Positions 33,831-35,786 of a DNA stretch of 35,786 bases are shown here, piece by piece. Position 1 is the stretch's first letter. Each line of letters begins with the position of its first letter. The notes beneath the pieces are model-generated. The model was not told the DNA's origin. It was given only the letters and a program-made list of their open reading frames with translations, and did not search any database. This DNA is from Rhodospirillaceae bacterium (GTDB lineage Bacteria; Pseudomonadota; Alphaproteobacteria; UBA6615), in NCBI GenBank assembly GCA_018702955.1, contig JABJEK010000076.1, positions 1 through 35,786 of the forward strand, written 5' to 3'. A program made the position numbers and the translations under genes.

Positions 33831-35011
33831 GCCCGGCACCGACCGCGATTTACCTCGATCACCAGGCGACCACGCCGGTGGACCCGCGCGTGCTCGATGC
33901 GATGCTGCCCTGGTTCAGCGAGACCTTCGGCAATGCCCATTCCGAGCAGCATGCGTGGGGGCGGCAGGCCGCCGAAGCGGTAGACGTTGCCCGCGAACAG
34001 GTGGCTGCGCTGATCGGCGCAAGCGCACGCGAAATTGTATTCACATCCGGCGCGACGGAATCCAACAACCTGGCCATCAAGGGCGCTGTTCGTTTCGCCA
34101 TGCGCCACGGTCGTGGGAACCACATCGTCACGGTCGCGACCGAACATAAATGCGTTCTCGAATCCTGCGCGGCGATGGCCGACGAGGGTGCCGAGGTGAC
34201 AATCGTGGGTGTCGGGCCCGACGGTCTGGTCGATCCCGAACTGGTGGCGGCAGCCATGACGGATAGCACGGTGCTCGTCTCGGTCATGGCCGTGAACAAC
34301 GAAATCGGCGTGATCCAGCCGCTGGCGGAACTGGGTGCCCTGTGTCGTGCGCGTGGCGTCCTTCTGCACACGGATGCAGCCCAGGCGACCGGCAAGGTGG
34401 CGCTGGATGTTGATGCCATGCAGATCGATCTTCTGAGTATCTCCGGCCACAAGATGTACGCCCCCAAGGGGATCGGCGCGCTCTACACGCGACGCCGGCC
34501 GCGCGCCCGCCTGCTGGCGGAAATCAGCGGTGGCGGGCAGGAACGCGGTAACCGTTCCGGGACGCTCCCGGTGCCGCTGGTCGTCGCGCTGGGTGAGGCG
34601 GCGGAGGTTGCCGGATCGGAAATGTCCGCTGAAGGCACCCGGCTGGCCGGTTTGCGCGCGGCGATGCTCGATAATCTGCGCGCGTCCCACGCCGATGTGT
34701 TCGTGAACGGATCGGTGGATCAACGCGTGCCGGGAAACCTGAATGTCGGTTTCCCGGGTGTCGACGCCGAAGCGTTGATGGCGGCGATGGAATCTGTCGC
34801 GATTTCGACGGGTTCGGCCTGTACTTCGGCGTCAGTCGAACCATCTTATGTCTTGCGTGCACTCGGGCTTGAAGACCCGGAAGCCGGCGCAAGTATTCGA
34901 ATTGGATTTGGCCGTTTCACCACCGAAACGGAAGTTGATATCGCGGCGAAGTTGATCGCCGCGGCTGTTGGCGCGCAGCGGGGCGACAGCTCCGCGCGGG
35001 CCGCCGAATAG
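33827..35011 (+). CDS. Cysteine desulfurase, IscS-like (second of two)
   Basis: The 394-residue enzyme starts [26 protein letters not shown], with a GGAGG Shine-Dalgarno upstream of the ATG inside the end of the first desulfurase. PLP binds Lys209 in [10 protein letters not shown] and the persulfide Cys332 lies in [10 protein letters not shown]. The [21 protein letters not shown] segment is typical of IscS. The protein is class I by its active-site loop, as is its neighbour. A longer reading from 33728 adds 33 residues without homology and is rejected. sufB starts 17 nt downstream, so it is the nearest candidate sulfur donor for the SUF scaffold. Confidence 0.95.
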   Translation: MSPAPTAIYLDHQATTPVDPRVLDAMLPWFSETFGNAHSEQHAWGRQAAEAVDVAREQVAALIGASAREIVFTSGATESNNLAIKGAVRFAMRHGRGNHIVTVATEHKCVLESCAAMADEGAEVTIVGVGPDGLVDPELVAAAMTDSTVLVSVMAVNNEIGVIQPLAELGALCRARGVLLHTDAAQATGKVALDVDAMQIDLLSISGHKMYAPKGIGALYTRRRPRARLLAEISGGGQERGNRSGTLPVPLVVALGEAAEVAGSEMSAEGTRLAGLRAAMLDNLRASHADVFVNGSVDQRVPGNLNVGFPGVDAEALMAAMESVAISTGSACTSASVEPSYVLRALGLEDPEAGASIRIGFGRFTTETEVDIAAKLIAAAVGAQRGDSSARAAE

Positions 35012-35028
35012 GGATCTGGAAGGACGTT

Positions 35029-35786
35029 ATGGCAGCCACCACCGAGGCAATTGAGCAGGTCCGCTCGATCGGCGAACAGTATAAGTACGGGTTCGTCACC
35101 GACATCGATATCGACCTCGCTCCCAAGGGGTTGAGCGAGGATATCGTCCGGCTGATCTCGAAGAAGAAGGAAGAGCCGGAATGGATGCTCGAATGGCGTC
35201 TGAAGGCCTATGCCCATTGGCTCACCATGGAAGAGCCGACCTGGCAGAAGCCGCAATATCCGGCGATCGACTATCAGGACAGCTATTACTACGCAGCGCC
35301 GAAGACGACCGAGGGGCCGAAATCCCTCGATGAGGTCGATCCCAAGTTGCTGGAGACCTATGAGAAGCTCGGCATCCCGCTGCGCGAGCAGGAAGTGCTT
35401 GCAGGCGTCCAGGGTGCGCCGGCCGTGGCGGTCGATGCCGTGTTCGACAGCGTGTCCGTGGCCACCACGTATAAGGCGAAGCTCGAGGAACAAGGCATCA
35501 TCTTCGGTTCAATCTCCGAGGCCATCCGGACCCATCCCGAGCTGATCCAGAAGTATCTCGGTTCGGTCGTGCCCCAGGGCGACAATTTCTTCGCGGCCCT
35601 CAATGCCGCCGTCTTCACCGACGGTTCGTTCGTCTACATCCCCAAGGGCGTGCGTTGCCCGATGGAGTTGTCGACTTACTTCCGGATCAACGCCGAGAAT
35701 ACGGGTCAGTTCGAGCGCACATTGATCATCGCCGACGAGGGCTCGTATGTGAGTTACCTCGAAGGCTGCACCGCCCCCCAGCGTGA
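35029..35786 (+). CDS. sufB: Fe-S cluster assembly protein SufB, 5' part (runs off the right edge)
   Basis: The first 252 codons are present. The N-terminus ([37 protein letters not shown]) and the segments [55 protein letters not shown] and [21 protein letters not shown] are characteristic of SufB, the scaffold subunit of the SufBCD complex. The C-terminal cluster-binding residues are outside the window. GGAAGG precedes the ATG. sufC, sufD and later genes are expected to follow but cannot be seen. Confidence 0.97.
   Translation, partial: MAATTEAIEQVRSIGEQYKYGFVTDIDIDLAPKGLSEDIVRLISKKKEEPEWMLEWRLKAYAHWLTMEEPTWQKPQYPAIDYQDSYYYAAPKTTEGPKSLDEVDPKLLETYEKLGIPLREQEVLAGVQGAPAVAVDAVFDSVSVATTYKAKLEEQGIIFGSISEAIRTHPELIQKYLGSVVPQGDNFFAALNAAVFTDGSFVYIPKGVRCPMELSTYFRINAENTGQFERTLIIADEGSYVSYLEGCTAPQR

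Noticed and set aside
1..35786. CRISPR arrays, tRNA or rRNA genes, insertion sequences, phage genes
   Set aside because: I saw no regularly spaced repeats, no cloverleaf or rRNA signature, no transposase or integrase motifs, and no clear shift in codon style. A dedicated tRNA and covariance-model scan was not possible here.

Overview
The window is GC-rich chromosomal DNA that reads as an alphaproteobacterium, probably of a Rhodospirillales-like lineage. This rests on the family set and order: a LipB gene divergent from a malic enzyme-phosphotransacetylase fusion, an RNase E with a long acidic insert in its S1 region, a GlnE/DUF3971 pair, and a suf operon that carries an IscR-type regulator plus two cysteine desulfurases. 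I could not assign a genus. Nearly all of the DNA is coding, genes are packed with very short gaps or 4-nt overlaps, and I saw no tRNA, rRNA, insertion sequence, phage gene or CRISPR array.

Layout. 1-169: 5' part of lipB (minus). 319-6594: plus-strand run maeB, mgtE, an S9 peptidase and maiA. 6601-8891: minus-strand envelope pair, an M48 metalloprotease with TPRs followed by a ScsC-like DsbA protein. 8934-11638: plus-strand pair, a divergent gamma-glutamyltransferase-like lipoprotein and a class I aminotransferase. 11664-14135: rne (minus), with a 412-bp non-coding region upstream. 14548-19530: plus-strand AmiC-type amidase, PBP1A and prfB, the last needing a programmed +1 frameshift. 19527-24788: minus-strand chain glnE, bcp, DUF455 ferritin-like protein and EamA transporter, every junction overlapping by 4 nt. 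24821-28042: DUF3971/AsmA-like giant envelope protein (plus). 28064-29317: tyrS (minus). 29418-30521: anmK (plus). 30518-31234: alpha/beta hydrolase (minus). 31435-end: cysE, iscR-like, two cysteine desulfurases and the 5' part of sufB (plus).

How the genes fit together. The right end is a sulfur-to-iron-sulfur-cluster operon. CysE commits serine to cysteine synthesis, desulfurases take sulfur from cysteine, SufB is part of the scaffold, and the Rrf2/IscR protein probably senses cluster supply. A promoter with a 17-bp spacer before cysE overlaps an IscR-like dyad, which suggests that cysteine supply is under cluster control. The central genes serve the cell wall and envelope (amidase, PBP1A, AnmK, M48 protease, DsbA, DUF3971). 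The most open biology lies in three places: the coupled bcp-DUF455-EamA module, the GGT-like lipoprotein that has lost the residues expected for catalysis, and the cysE-led suf operon.
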